Origin: Heterobasidion occidentale
Taxonomy: Eukaryota; Basidiomycota; Agaricomycetes; Russulales; Bondarzewiaceae
Direction: 5' to 3'
Assembly: GCA_039111635.1 (NCBI GenBank)
Contig: JBCAQO010000008.1
Span: 372,001 to 436,000 of the forward strand
DNA length: 64,000 nucleotides
The notes under the pieces are model-generated. The model was not told where the DNA came from, did not search any database, and saw only the letters and a program-made list of their open reading frames with translations. The first letter of the stretch is position 1, and each line of letters starts with the position of its first letter. This document shows positions 1-9,621 of this stretch, piece by piece. A program made the position numbers and the translations under genes.

Positions 1-95
1 CAGGCCTCGTAATCTTCGTATTCGGCGGCGCCGTCGGGAAGGGCGAGCATGTACTCCCCGAGCTTGGTTTTGAGGACAGAGAGGATGGAGGACAT
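1..95 (-). CDS. N-terminal fragment of an unrecognised protein, cut by the window edge
   Basis: Read on the minus strand, an ATG at 95-93 opens a frame of 31 codons that runs off the window without a stop. It starts MSSILSVLKTKLGEYMLALP and ends in an acidic stretch (EYEDYE). The ATG sits in a good fungal context (CCACC before ATG). Codon use is balanced, with C/G third positions, and looks like a normal expressed gene rather than the decayed transposons nearby. I do not recognise the family and no domain is visible in so short a piece. It may be the only ordinary host gene at this end of the window. Confidence 0.45.
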   Translation of the reverse strand, partial: MSSILSVLKTKLGEYMLALPDGAAEYEDYEA

Positions 96-529
96 GGTGG
101 GAAGGCCGAAAGGGTTCGGACGAGGAGACGAAGCGGCAGGAGGGTGGCGATGAAGGACTTAGTTGCTGGAGAATCAACGATCGGCAGGTGATTGTGGTCA
201 CCTGACAAAGCCCCGTGCCACTACGCTCGGCAGAGACCACGATACGCGCCACCGCCCTTTGCCGACACGCTCTCACGCCAGCGTCTAGTTGGGGCACTCT
301 AGGCTTCAGCCACTTCCTCACCTAATCGGTTGCCACGCCACAGGACTTTGCCGACTCAGCCCCGGTCTCTTGCGCGCCGACCCGGTCCTTTCTATGACAT
401 CTCCTTGCCGATTAATCCACCCTTGCCACATCTCTCCCACACCCCCACTTCTTTCCACGCCATTTTTTTCCGCTCCGACTCATAGCCACCGACCACTGAC
501 TGAGGACAGTCAGGATTTCAGTAGGGAGG
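96..529. other. Upstream spacer, no gene recognised
   Basis: This stretch lies between the start of the minus-strand gene and the first LTR-like repeat. Short frames are present on both strands but have neither family resemblance nor intron structure. It may include the promoter of the gene at 1-95 and the unresolved start of the LTR-like repeat that follows. Confidence 0.35.
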
Positions 530-1614
530 AGATGATGAGCATGTACCCGCGCTAGGGTCCGAGGGAGGTATTCGGGAAGCTTTGGGGAGATACCGAACAG
601 CGTTAGACGAGTACCGAAGATGCCGACTTGCACCGAACACGGTCGGTCCCCACCCGACCGACCGCAACCCTCCAAAGGACGTGTGGCAGCACTTGGGTCA
701 GTTCGCCCACACTTCACGTACTTACCATGACCACACAGGGGTGTTACGATAGGTGTTTACGAGATCGGAGCCAGTCTTCCGTGTCGGCCGATGTGCTCCG
801 TGAGTCGGTCGGTCCTTATCGCTTATCTTCCCGACCTCCACATGGTCGGTCAAACGCGATTTTGTACCATTACTTGGCCACCCTGGTCGTACGATACCTC
901 TTCTTTATTTTCATTGGTTCTCCAACGCCTGTTCCGGCTACCTACGCTCGGGCGACGGATCCCGAATGTTCGGGATTTCGCCATCGCTGATTAACTTTTA
1001 CCTTGTCACCTTCGGAACCCATATGGACATCTCACCTACCTTCTTATCTTCTCTGATCGCTAAGGCTTGGCGCCCATTCGACATCTACTCTCATTTCTTG
1101 TTTAATATTTTACTTAGGGGCTCTGTTTACTATAAAAACCTACATACAACTCTGGAATAAACCAGCTTTTGCACCCCACAGTTCAGAGCTCATCCGCACT
1201 CGTCGCAACCATCAAAATCGTCTTCGTCGACTTCCGAAAACTTGTCATCCTCGTCGTTCGGCCTCATTCGCGTTCGTACTCGTCTCTTCGCTCGTACCCC
1301 CCCCGTCCTCCCTCGTATATTGTCAGAGTCCCGTGTGGCTCTTGAAGCACGTAGTTGTCGGTCGCGACACTACCTTCTCGTTACCGACCGAATCCCCGAC
1401 ACGACCGACCGAACGTTCGGTCGGTGTTCGGTGCAGTCCCGAAACCGTTCGGGCGCTATAATCTCACACTCCCCGTTGCTTCTCAGTACGCCTTCAATTT
1501 CTAAAGTCATCACTAACAATTCCTTGTGTATTAGATACTAGCTCCAGCACCCCTGCATTAGAGGTTGTTTTAGTGTTGTGCTCAGCACTTAGAGCCACCT
1601 CTAGCGTATCAACG
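530..1614 (+). repeat. Diverged long terminal repeat, family B copy 1 (5' of the gag-like ORF)
   Basis: This segment aligns in order, with substitutions and small gaps, to the LTR at 4221-5496. Shared blocks are gatgagcatg (533 / 4296), gatgccgact (617 / 4421), an agttcg..cacttcac block (about 700 / 4540), a TATA-like tttactataaaa box (about 1127 versus 4927), and a terminal block with cacttagag..catc..tagc(g/a)tatcaac ending near 1613. The left border is not resolved. The position directly upstream of the gag-like ORF fits a 5' LTR. Divergence from the other copy is too high for a recent pair from one insertion, so this is either an old element or a separate copy. Confidence 0.45.
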
Positions 1615-1651
1615 GCTCCTAGCTACCGGCGCGACGCCGGCGGAAATCAGG

Positions 1652-2962
1652 TTGGGACTCAAGAAAGCCCAACCATTGTTACCCAGTGGACAGATCATTA
1701 TGCATCGACAAGGGAAGAACCTCACCTACGACACAGAGAGTCTAGGAAAGAGCACTCAGACGAATAAACGCGAACGCGCTCAGGAAACGAAGGTGGCCCC
1801 TTCCTCTTCCTCTCGCACATCGACATATTCCCCTGGAGTCAAACACGAGTCAAGGAAATCCCAGAAATCAACATGGGTCAGGAAGAATGCGGACGAACAA
1901 GTATCAAATTGGAGATACCGCGCAGTCAAAGACCTGGAGAGACAAATGACCAAGGGACTCGCTTGGAAGAAAGATTCACTTCGTCAAAATGCTGACGAAG
2001 ACGACGGATCAGAAGAAGGCTCGGTTTACACACCGGAACCAGGAGATACGTCTTATAAAAATGCCGATGAAGACTACATGGACGAAGGCTCGGATTACTC
2101 GCTGGACGGAGAAGAATACGAAGATGCTATGGACCTAGACAGCGTCAATGGAGAATGGAGGAAAGGACCCCTCTCCACGAACCTCGAAGAAGAAGAAGGG
2201 ACAGGATCAGAAATGTCCTACTCACCAACGGAACTCACCCCTTCCTCCGCACCCGCGAAACGAACGCCCCCTACACCATACACACCATATGGAAGCGGCG
2301 CCTGGTGCGTCTCGGCAAGAGACATCGACTCAGACGAGGACACACCCCCTCGTACCCCTAGTACCCCCGACTCTGACGGAGATATACAGATAACCTCCGA
2401 AGATGAGCAGCGAAAATCCGACATGGCCGAAGGATTAGAAGACCTATCAATTAAAGACACCCCTGAACGGCTACCAGGTGGCATGGATATTGACAGTCTA
2501 AACACACGCACAGAACGGCCAGCGCTATCTATTACGATACCACAGGAAACAGGATACCCTACGCCCCATTCGAGCACAGCGGGCAGCGCTTCGACAAACG
2601 AAGCCCCTTGGAGAACCACTCCAACCAGCGAATTGTTATGGAAGGACACCGACAGTAATCTTGGCCGATTAACTATCGATCCCAATGCCATGGACACCAG
2701 AGATGATCTTGGCCGATCACCTATCGCGGAGTTGGAACCAGAAACATCCAGAGAGGAACAGCGATGGCAAGAGATTCAAACCCAGCAGATTGGCCAAGCA
2801 GGACCAAACGAAGCAGGGCCTATATTAGAGAGCCCAACGCGCGGAATCTCCCCACTCTCCCTTGACCACCCTCTACTCGCACCCCCCCTACTAGACAGCA
2901 AGTGGTACAATAACCCAGAGCTGTACGAAGATCTCTCTTTGACCCCCGAAGAGAATGCCTGA
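1652..2962 (+). CDS. Gag-like acidic protein of an LTR element with no pol nearby
   Basis: An uninterrupted 436-codon frame starts 38 nt after the end of the upstream LTR. The N-terminal 100 residues are basic and Ser/Thr-rich. They are followed by a highly acidic region in which a NADE(D/Q) motif recurs three times near residues 80-165, then Pro/Ser/Thr-rich low-complexity sequence to the end. No zinc knuckle, protease or reverse-transcriptase motif is seen. Its place between an LTR and a polypurine tract plus LTR (3346-3358, 3359) fits a gag gene of a Ty3/gypsy-type element that has lost or never had pol. I do not recognise the exact family. A host protein is possible but less likely given the flanking LTRs. 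Confidence 0.5.
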   Translation: MGLKKAQPLLPSGQIIMHRQGKNLTYDTESLGKSTQTNKRERAQETKVAPSSSSRTSTYSPGVKHESRKSQKSTWVRKNADEQVSNWRYRAVKDLERQMTKGLAWKKDSLRQNADEDDGSEEGSVYTPEPGDTSYKNADEDYMDEGSDYSLDGEEYEDAMDLDSVNGEWRKGPLSTNLEEEEGTGSEMSYSPTELTPSSAPAKRTPPTPYTPYGSGAWCVSARDIDSDEDTPPRTPSTPDSDGDIQITSEDEQRKSDMAEGLEDLSIKDTPERLPGGMDIDSLNTRTERPALSITIPQETGYPTPHSSTAGSASTNEAPWRTTPTSELLWKDTDSNLGRLTIDPNAMDTRDDLGRSPIAELEPETSREEQRWQEIQTQQIGQAGPNEAGPILESPTRGISPLSLDHPLLAPPLLDSKWYNNPELYEDLSLTPEENA

Positions 2963-3176
2963 CGAACGGAACCCACGCGTTGCCATATACAACGCAGTCA
3001 AAGTCATGCTCGAACTCGCGCTCCGCGCTCTGCAAGACATTGACACATACGCACACACACCATCGGAACCATCCCCTCAGGTTTTCCCTACCAGTCCTGA
3101 GTCCTCCTCATCACCGTCTTTACCGTCACTCCCGGTTCCACCTATGCCACGCCCACCGACGCCGGCTAGACGCTAG
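2955..3176 (+). CDS. Small ORF overlapping the 3' end of the gag-like frame
   Basis: The ATG lies inside the last codons of the preceding ORF: ATGCCTGA holds the start (2955) and the upstream stop (2960-2962), an 8-nt overlap with a frame change. The 73-residue product starts with a helix-forming stretch (AIYNAVKVMLELALRALQDI) and ends in a Pro/Ser-rich tail. The overlap is typical of re-initiation or frameshifting in retroelements, so it may extend the gag product. No domain is recognised and it could also be chance. Confidence 0.35.
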   Translation: MPDERNPRVAIYNAVKVMLELALRALQDIDTYAHTPSEPSPQVFPTSPESSSSPSLPSLPVPPMPRPPTPARR

Positions 3177-3358
3177 TCAAACCAACGCCCCGGACCACGC
3201 ATCATTATGCTTTCCCTTTCGCCTGACTCACGCCTAGTCAATCCCCACTCTATCATTGCAAAGCACTACCCGACTTCTGCCTTGGCCTACATATCGCACA
3301 ACCCAACCGACCATTACCCATTGCACTATATGTGAGGCCGAGGTTAGAAAGGGGGTGG
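3177..3358 (+). other. 3' untranslated region ending in a polypurine tract
   Basis: The purine run agaaagggggtgg at 3346-3358 abuts the TG that opens the next LTR. It closely resembles the tract next to the 3' LTR of the minus-strand gypsy element (agaaagggggtaa), which supports its role as the plus-strand priming site and places this LTR at the 3' end of its element. Confidence 0.6.
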
Positions 3359-4163
3359 TGTTAAGAGCCGGCTCATAACACATGATATATGATCACCTGA
3401 TCATATGACAAGCGGTCTATGACCAACGGATACGACCTATACCCGGTGACCGACCCCTTGACTTCACCAGCGGACATTGAGTTATCTTATCTTATCTTTC
3501 GTTCCTGGATTAATGATCAGTTACATCACTGACATCATTGATTGCATCACGCTTCTCTGATCGCATCATAGATTACATCATTCGATCGTTGATCGTTTGC
3601 TTCTATTTGGTGCCTTGAGCACAGACCTTCTGTAGATCTTGCCCTAAAGCGGATCGCGTATATATAGAACGAGCCAGATACCTGTATCGCCAGCTCGTTC
3701 ACCTTTGTTACTCCCCACCTGTTCTTACTCTTGACCTTTGGTACTAGCCATACCTCTGCTACATCATAGTCTTTGCCAATAGGCCAGACTCTTGATTGTC
3801 AATAGAACATCTGCTTGAGCATCGGTTTGACTTGCCCTGCACTTCTCTCCATCATCATCCTCAACCACTCAGTCGTCATCTCAATACTGGCTGAGTTCTA
3901 CACAGGACTAGCAGTATTCTATCTCGACTTTAGTGGGCAGCATATCTACTGCCATCCGGGTCCGCATCAGGTCGTACCCGCACATCTGTGGGAAAACCTT
4001 TGTGCATTCCTGGAAACACGATACCATCACGAATCTCTCGTACATCCCGAAATACGCACACAAGTAGCCGCCGGTGCCTTTATCGGACGTACTTGGATTT
4101 GGCACGTCCCTCAGTGACTCAGGAGCCTCCTGACACATCACGTGCGAAGACCAGGTCTTAACA
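3359..4163 (+). repeat. Long terminal repeat, family A (likely 3' LTR)
   Basis: The 805-bp segment starts TGTTAAGAGCC and ends GGTCTTAACA, so the ends form an inverted TGTTAAGA / TCTTAACA pair. A TATA-like tatatatagaacg motif sits near 3660. Five-base flanks (ggtgg left, gggag right) do not match. Together with the polypurine tract on the left, this argues for a 3' LTR attached to its internal region rather than a solo LTR. No 5' partner of the same family is present upstream. The frame at 3815-4117 inside it is not convincing as a gene. Confidence 0.65.
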
Positions 4164-4220
4164 GGGAGAAGCAGCAAGTGGCCAAGTATTAGATTAAGCA
4201 GGAGGCCGAGTACAGTTACA

Positions 4221-5496
4221 TGTTGCGCAACACATCATGTCTTTGTTTACTACGAAGGCACATGACTTATCGACACAGTGTATGACCATGAAGCTGATGA
4301 GCATGGGTGTGCTCTAGGCACCAGTACCCCACTTTTTGCAGCTTTTCAGTATTCTTTGACCATTCAGCATATTTAGGACCGACCGATCCCAATCCATTCG
4401 GCGCTCTCAGCCATTTGTCAGATGCCGACTTTGCATTTAGACCTCCGCACAGTTGTTCGGAGCTGTTCACAGTTATCCTATCCATCTATCAGCGCTTTCA
4501 GAATTAGGGGCTCCCCACAGACTGTTGTGGCCAATCACCAATTAGTTCGGTACACTTCACATGATTGGCACATTCGGTCGGCTTTGGTGTTCCAAATCGG
4601 AGGTGGCCAAACACTTTGTTGACTCGGAATGGATCTGTCTTTCTATCTCTTATTGTCCTTATACCTTATGTTGACCTATCCTTTGTTATCTTCAGAGCTC
4701 CCAAGTTTCTAAATGGTTTACCCATGTGGCATGTGGTTCTTATCTCCAGGTCCATGTGGACTTACCTTGGCAATCTCTCCACTTATTTAGACTTTAGAGT
4801 TATTGCTTCTTATCTTATAGTGTTTGCAACATCACTCCCTTATCTTCTTTACCTTTGATAGCTCTTGGCATGCATTTCCAATTGCTCTATGCCTCTGCTG
4901 ATCTCCCTATCTTGTACCTGTTCGGACTTACTATAAAAGGGCACCTATTGCCTTGCAATACATCAGATTTAGCTCCCCCCTCATTCTGATTCCATTTGTG
5001 CACTTGTATCTATGAGACTTTGAGCCATTGCCTTCTGATCCTTGTTTGCATTTTTCCCCTTTGTTTGTGTTGTTGCATTCAATCGCAGCCTTCTGTCAGA
5101 GCCCTCGTCATCTTGCTCTCTTCCTCTCATCTAGTTTGTCATCCTCTGCCAGTGTCCAGTGTGGCCTCACACCCATTCCCTCCCCTTTGCATCCCAATCA
5201 AATCCCAATCAAACACCAACCGACTGACCAACTGACCAACCAACCAACCAACCAATATTTCGATTTTGGAGTTGTTTGTTTGGTCCACATTGCATTCGAA
5301 CAGCCCCACTTCCTGCCGATCGTGTCAGCATTACTTTGATCACAGTGACACTCTGAACACTTTCAGTACACTCCCTTGTTGGTTGTTGCACAGCTGATAG
5401 TTCCTTGCATACTAGAACCAGCTCCTGCCTACCTGCACTTGTAGAGGTGTTTCTTGGGTGTGTTTTGCACTTAGAGGCATCACTAGCATATCAACA
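4221..5496 (+). repeat. Long terminal repeat, family B copy 2
   Basis: The 1276-bp segment starts TGTTGCGCAACA and ends TATCAACA, giving an inverted TGTTG / CAACA pair. A promoter-like ttactataaaagg box is at about 4927. It is related to the repeat at 530-1614. The left flank ttaca (4216-4220) recurs on the right one base beyond the expected end (c then ttaca, read across the later MITE insertion), which may be an imperfect target duplication of a solo LTR. The MITE at 5501 was inserted immediately after this LTR. Confidence 0.55.
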
Positions 5497-5500
5497 CTTA

Positions 5501-6341
5501 CGAGGACCCCCAAAAATATGTTGGGAGGCCAGGTGGCTGATCTGGCAAAATTTTGGGATTTTTGAGCCCTAGGCCTGATCTAGTCCGAGAAAAAATGGCC
5601 CTCCGTGGTGCTGAGGCCTGACCCATGTATCCTGCAAAAAGTCATATCCAGATGGTATGCCTGATCAACATCTGGCAATTTATGGTAGGGATGGTGTAGT
5701 GGTCAATGGTTGGCGGTTGGGTATGAAAACTGAGTTGGCATGGGCCCTCGGGTTTGAATCTTATAGAGTCCTTTTTTTAATCTAAACTCAACTTGTTCAA
5801 GCTATATAAGCTGCCAGCACAGACTAACGGTTTTCAAACAACGTTCAGCAATCACAATGTCAGACATCCTTTCCAATTTATTCTTGTCTAATAAAACATA
5901 CTATGGCCATTGTTGCAGCTGTGAAGCAACTACAAGGGTTACATTGGCACGGCGCAGGGGGCAAGAAGAGTAATGGTACACTGGTGGCACGGAGGATGAT
6001 AGTGACAGCTCTGTGATTGTTTGGGGTGGGTTTTCTCATCTGTGGTGTTCTGTATATTGTATTGTGCTGTCTACTAGTGTCTACTATGCATTCTGATCAT
6101 TGTAAGGCTTGAAAAAGGCCTGAATTTAGCAATCTGGCAATTTTTGGGCACCTGGAAGGCTTAGCAAAAATTTGACTTTTTGAGGCCTGATCTGGCAATC
6201 TGAGCATTTTTTGCGAATCTTACACATGCCTGAACTTATCTGGCAAAATTTGGCTGATTTTGGGGGTTTTGCATCCGAGCAATTTTGCCGACTTTTGACA
6301 AATTTCCACCTGGCCTCCCAACATATTTTTGGGGGTCCTCG
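5501..6341. mobile_element. MITE-like DNA transposon with perfect 36-bp terminal inverted repeats
   Basis: The left end (5501-5536) begins CGAGGACCCCCAAAAATATG and the right end (6306-6341) is its exact reverse complement over 36 bases. The 4-bp sequence CTTA occurs just before (5497-5500) and just after (6342-6345) and reads as the target duplication. The 841-bp interior has no coding frame but many subterminal copies of TCTGGCAA and GCCTGA. Perfect ends suggest recent activity. The superfamily is not clear. It lies at the right edge of an LTR, so it is younger than that LTR. Confidence 0.85.
5690..5775 (+). other. tRNA-like Pol III promoter boxes inside the MITE
   Basis: TGGTGTAGTGG matches the A-box consensus and GGTTTGAATCT, about 57 nt downstream, matches the B box; a run of seven T follows about 15 nt later, like a Pol III terminator. 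The arms do not fold into a good tRNA cloverleaf (the T stem is mismatched), so this is a tRNA-derived or tRNA-like relic such as a SINE head rather than a working tRNA. Confidence 0.35.
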
Positions 6342-6345
6342 CTTA

Positions 6346-6690
6346 CACAGTAATTGAGTTTCACGAGAAATATGATGACTGGAAATGATCCGAGATGCCC
6401 AAAGGAGGGCTGCCCGCCAGGGTAGCTAACTTTGATGTAGTAGGGCGCTGTGTAAAACTCCTAGTTTTTAACCGGGTTAATAACAGGCACCTATTGGACC
6501 CCTTGGTTTTTAAGGTTAATAACTAATTCTCTAAAATAGCAATATATCTTGAATTTGTTTGTTATTCAGTGCAATCTCTAAGTTACCGCTGTTTCTGAAT
6601 GATTTTCAAACCTCTATAAACTAAACCTAAATGGATTGGAGAGGTACAGATGACTGGAGCACAAATGGGGTGATTTGAGTGAGCAGTCGC
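6346..6690. other. Spacer, nothing recognised
   Basis: AT-rich sequence between the MITE and the next LTR. No frame, repeat or RNA signal was recognised. Confidence 0.4.
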
Positions 6691-7275
6691 TGTTACGAAC
6701 TGCTCGTTCATAACCCAAGAGTAACAGGTTCTTCCCTAGGTCGCACGATGGACTGAGTGGCGGACGAAGTCTCGACTGTATCGGGCAACGATACAGGAGG
6801 GAATAATGATTGGCTCTAAGTTACATAGTGTGAGGACTGTGTGGAAACAAAGAGAATAGACTGAAGATCCTCAGCCTATTCTATGGGCCTTATATACTGT
6901 ATAGGGTATAGGGTAAGAGTCCGTGTGCTTCTCCGGTTCCATCCCTAGAGAGCTGTGGTCGCCGTCTCTCTCAGCCAGTGCCTACTCTTGTACTTCTCCA
7001 GTCGCACTGATCCATCATGGTGCGACGAGGTGCTTACCCCTAAGCCCTAAGCCCATGGCATGTGAATGCCTCTCTCATTACTGTGTGAACCTTGTGAGCC
7101 CCATGTCCCTCCAATATAGCCTCTACCGATGTCTTGAAGAACCATCGGTCTTGTCGGCTCCTAAGGACATGCCGAATACCTTGATGTACGCTCCGTAGTG
7201 GAGCCGCCTAGCATGTGATGCTTGATCCATCGGATAGACCGGCCGCGAGGGGCCCCGATCGGTCAAGTCATAACA
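6691..7275 (-). repeat. 3' long terminal repeat of the minus-strand gypsy element (family C)
   Basis: Read on the minus strand the 585-bp repeat starts TGTTATGACTTGACC at 7275 and ends GAGCAGTTCGTAACA at 6691, with inverted TGTTA / TAACA ends. It is preceded on that strand by a polypurine tract (agaaagggggtaa, complement of about 7277-7289). A close relative, a 603-bp solo LTR with perfect target duplications, lies at 61109-61711, which confirms both borders. The matching 5' LTR is not found to the right of the pol gene, so the element is truncated. Confidence 0.88.
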
Positions 7276-9621
7276 TTACCCCCTTTCTAGGTCCCAACTC
7301 CTGAGGGGACTACTCGCTTGAGCTTCATCGTCATTCCACGTACAATTGCTTTCTGGCCGTCAAAATAGATTGAGATGCGTCTTCCAATATGGCTTCGTTT
7401 TCTGGGGCGAAGACCGACCTACGTCGTTTACAACGCCTAGGAGTTTTCCATCTCCGTTGAGCTGTTTGATCCAGGCTTTAGCAATATCGCCACAATATTG
7501 CGTTGCCCTCGGTGTTCTTCCTTCACCGTACATTTTGTGTGAGTACACTCCTAGAGTCAATAGGCAGCTACTCGACCAGGACTCCCTGGTAGGTTTGATA
7601 AGCCAGTTCCTTCTGGCGACGATGCATAAAGGTGTCGTGCGAATGATTATGAGATGAAATAGAAATGTGTCTGTGGAGGGTGTATGTCGTTCTTCTTCAA
7701 AATACTGAAGGCCATGCTTCAGTGTTTCCAGGATAGATCTTCATCTCCTTATCTCCGGTATTGAGGGGGACTCCAGGTGTGTGGGTTGATCGCTTTACTA
7801 AGGCTTAGGCCCACCAACCTATCGAGGGTGAACATCCTCGACTTGTTTTGAGTCCGGCAAGACCCCTTTGAAGATCCCTAACTCTGTCAGCCCCATACGG
7901 TGGCCCGTCCTGGTTAGAGATTGAGTGTTCATCCAGAGTTTGTTTTTCACAAGGGAGCGAGCATGTAGCAGTGCTCCGCGTATTGAACACAAGGTAAGGA
8001 CTTTGAAGAATAGACTTTGAACCCCATGGTCTCTTAAATAGGCCATGGTATCCACCTTGACGGTAATTATTGCGGGTCAGCGTAAGGTATGTCCTGGTAG
8101 TTTAACGTCGTGCCGGACGTTCGTAGTTTTGCGTCTTTGCGGACGTCGGCTAGTTTATCCTTAAGTCATCGCGGACTGAGGCTAGTTTATACACAAGTCG
8201 TTGCGGACTGTCCTGCTAGTTTAAACCAAGGTCGTTGCGGACCTATCCATCTTCCAACGTAGGAGTACCTGTAAACAAGACAGCAGGCTTTTCTGCACGC
8301 CAGAACATTCATCGGTGATGCGCATAGGGCCGTAGACCAGTTCCTCCTTCTTGTCAGGGTTCCCATTGAGGTAAGATGGTGACGGTTTATACTATATCAA
8401 ACTGGATAACTTATAGAGTTGCGAGAATAGACTGGAGAGCCTATTTTGACACAACTCACATGGCCCTGTAGATGAAGGGTAGCTCAGTTTATCGTCATGA
8501 AGGACGGCCGTAGTTTATAGTCATTGCGGACGTCCGCTATCGCCTGGCTTGAACCTCCCGAGCCTCGATAGATTTAATCCTCTGGGGTGAGGGTAGTTTA
8601 AGGTCATTTTGGACTATTGCAGCTGGAAGCGGTAATTCCAGCTCCAATACGATCCCTAGAACGAGGGATAATAGTTTATTGTCCTTGCGGACTAGGTCAA
8701 CATCGTGGTGTCAACAACAATGTCAATCGACATCTCCTATGCTGAAAGGAGTGGTAGTTTAACGTCTTTGCGGACGCAGCAATGCCAAAACATATCTCAT
8801 GTTTGGACACTGCTCATGACCCTGTAAAAAAAGGGTAGTCCCAGTTTAACGCCATGGAGGGCGTCCGTAGTTTATAGTCATTGCGAACGTCCTAAACCTG
8901 AGGCACGATCCCAGTTGCCTCTTGACTGGCCCTTGAAGCGGAATCCTTGCTTTGTACTTCAAGGGTAAAATGGGAGCGCCATGGAGTAGTCGCGGTCCTA
9001 TCGGAAGACTGACAACCCGCTCCATGTCCCCAAACCCCTCACACGGAATTGAATGTGTCGACCCCATATTCTTTTACTGTAGGGCGTATGGAATATGGAA
9101 GCGCCTTGACCTAGTCGGCAGGGTTCCGCAACGGTGGAGGCCCTCCCTTCCACTGTCTGCCAGAATACAACCACGCTCCGAGGGTCTTGGTAGCTTTAAC
9201 GTCGTTCCGGACGGTAACTAGTTTATTGTCATTGCGGACTAAGCCTTTCGTAGTTTTACATCGTTGCGGATGTATTTGTCCGTTTTGGTTACTAGTGGAG
9301 TGCGGCCACTATGTACCTGCATCTTAATAGGGTCCCCTAATGCAGAAACGACCCTGTAAAACTGGAGATCCAAGCGGGACGCCCGATTCGCTTGTCAGAA
9401 TACCTCTTGACAACGAGAGTGTTAGATGCTTGTCCTTGTCTTGAGACCGGAGGGCTGCAACGCAAATGGTCAGGTACTTCCCCTGCCTTCTTCTTTTCAC
9501 AGTTTAATGTCATGCAGGACGTCTGTTCCGGCATCCTGCGTGTGAAACCGGTACCTGTGGTGCGGAGGGTTCTTTCCTCTCCGTTACCTGTTAAGGACAA
9601 GGGGTTCCTCAACTCCCTTGC
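7276..9621 (-). other. Long 3' non-coding region of the gypsy element
   Basis: On the minus strand this region follows the third ORF and ends at the polypurine tract. No long frame survives. It contains an iterated hairpin motif from 8098 to 9521 (listed separately). The first 800 bases next to the LTR lack that motif. Confidence 0.6.
8098..9521 (-). repeat. Array of about 17 short hairpin motifs (TAGTTTA..GTC-N6-GAC)
   Basis: The plus-strand consensus is TAGTTTAacGTCtTTGCGGACg: a fixed TAGTTTA block, then an inverted GTC/GAC or CGTC/GACG stem around a 6-base loop, mostly (G/A/T)TTGCG. Copies start at about 8098, 8124, 8151, 8183, 8217, 8485, 8511, 8593, 8672, 8755, 8842, 8868, 9191, 9219, 9251 and 9500. 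Spacing is irregular (26-300 bp), so this is not a simple tandem repeat. Stem changes are sometimes paired (CGTC..GACG, GCC..GGC, ATC..GAT), which hints that the hairpin rather than the letters is kept. The element's transcript would carry them as RNA hairpins. Confidence 0.7.

Noticed and set aside
3815..4117. 100-codon frame inside LTR A
   Set aside because: Located within an LTR, with no family resemblance; more likely chance.
3359..4163. Solo LTR
   Set aside because: Flanking pentamers do not match and a polypurine tract abuts the left end, so a 3' LTR is the better reading.
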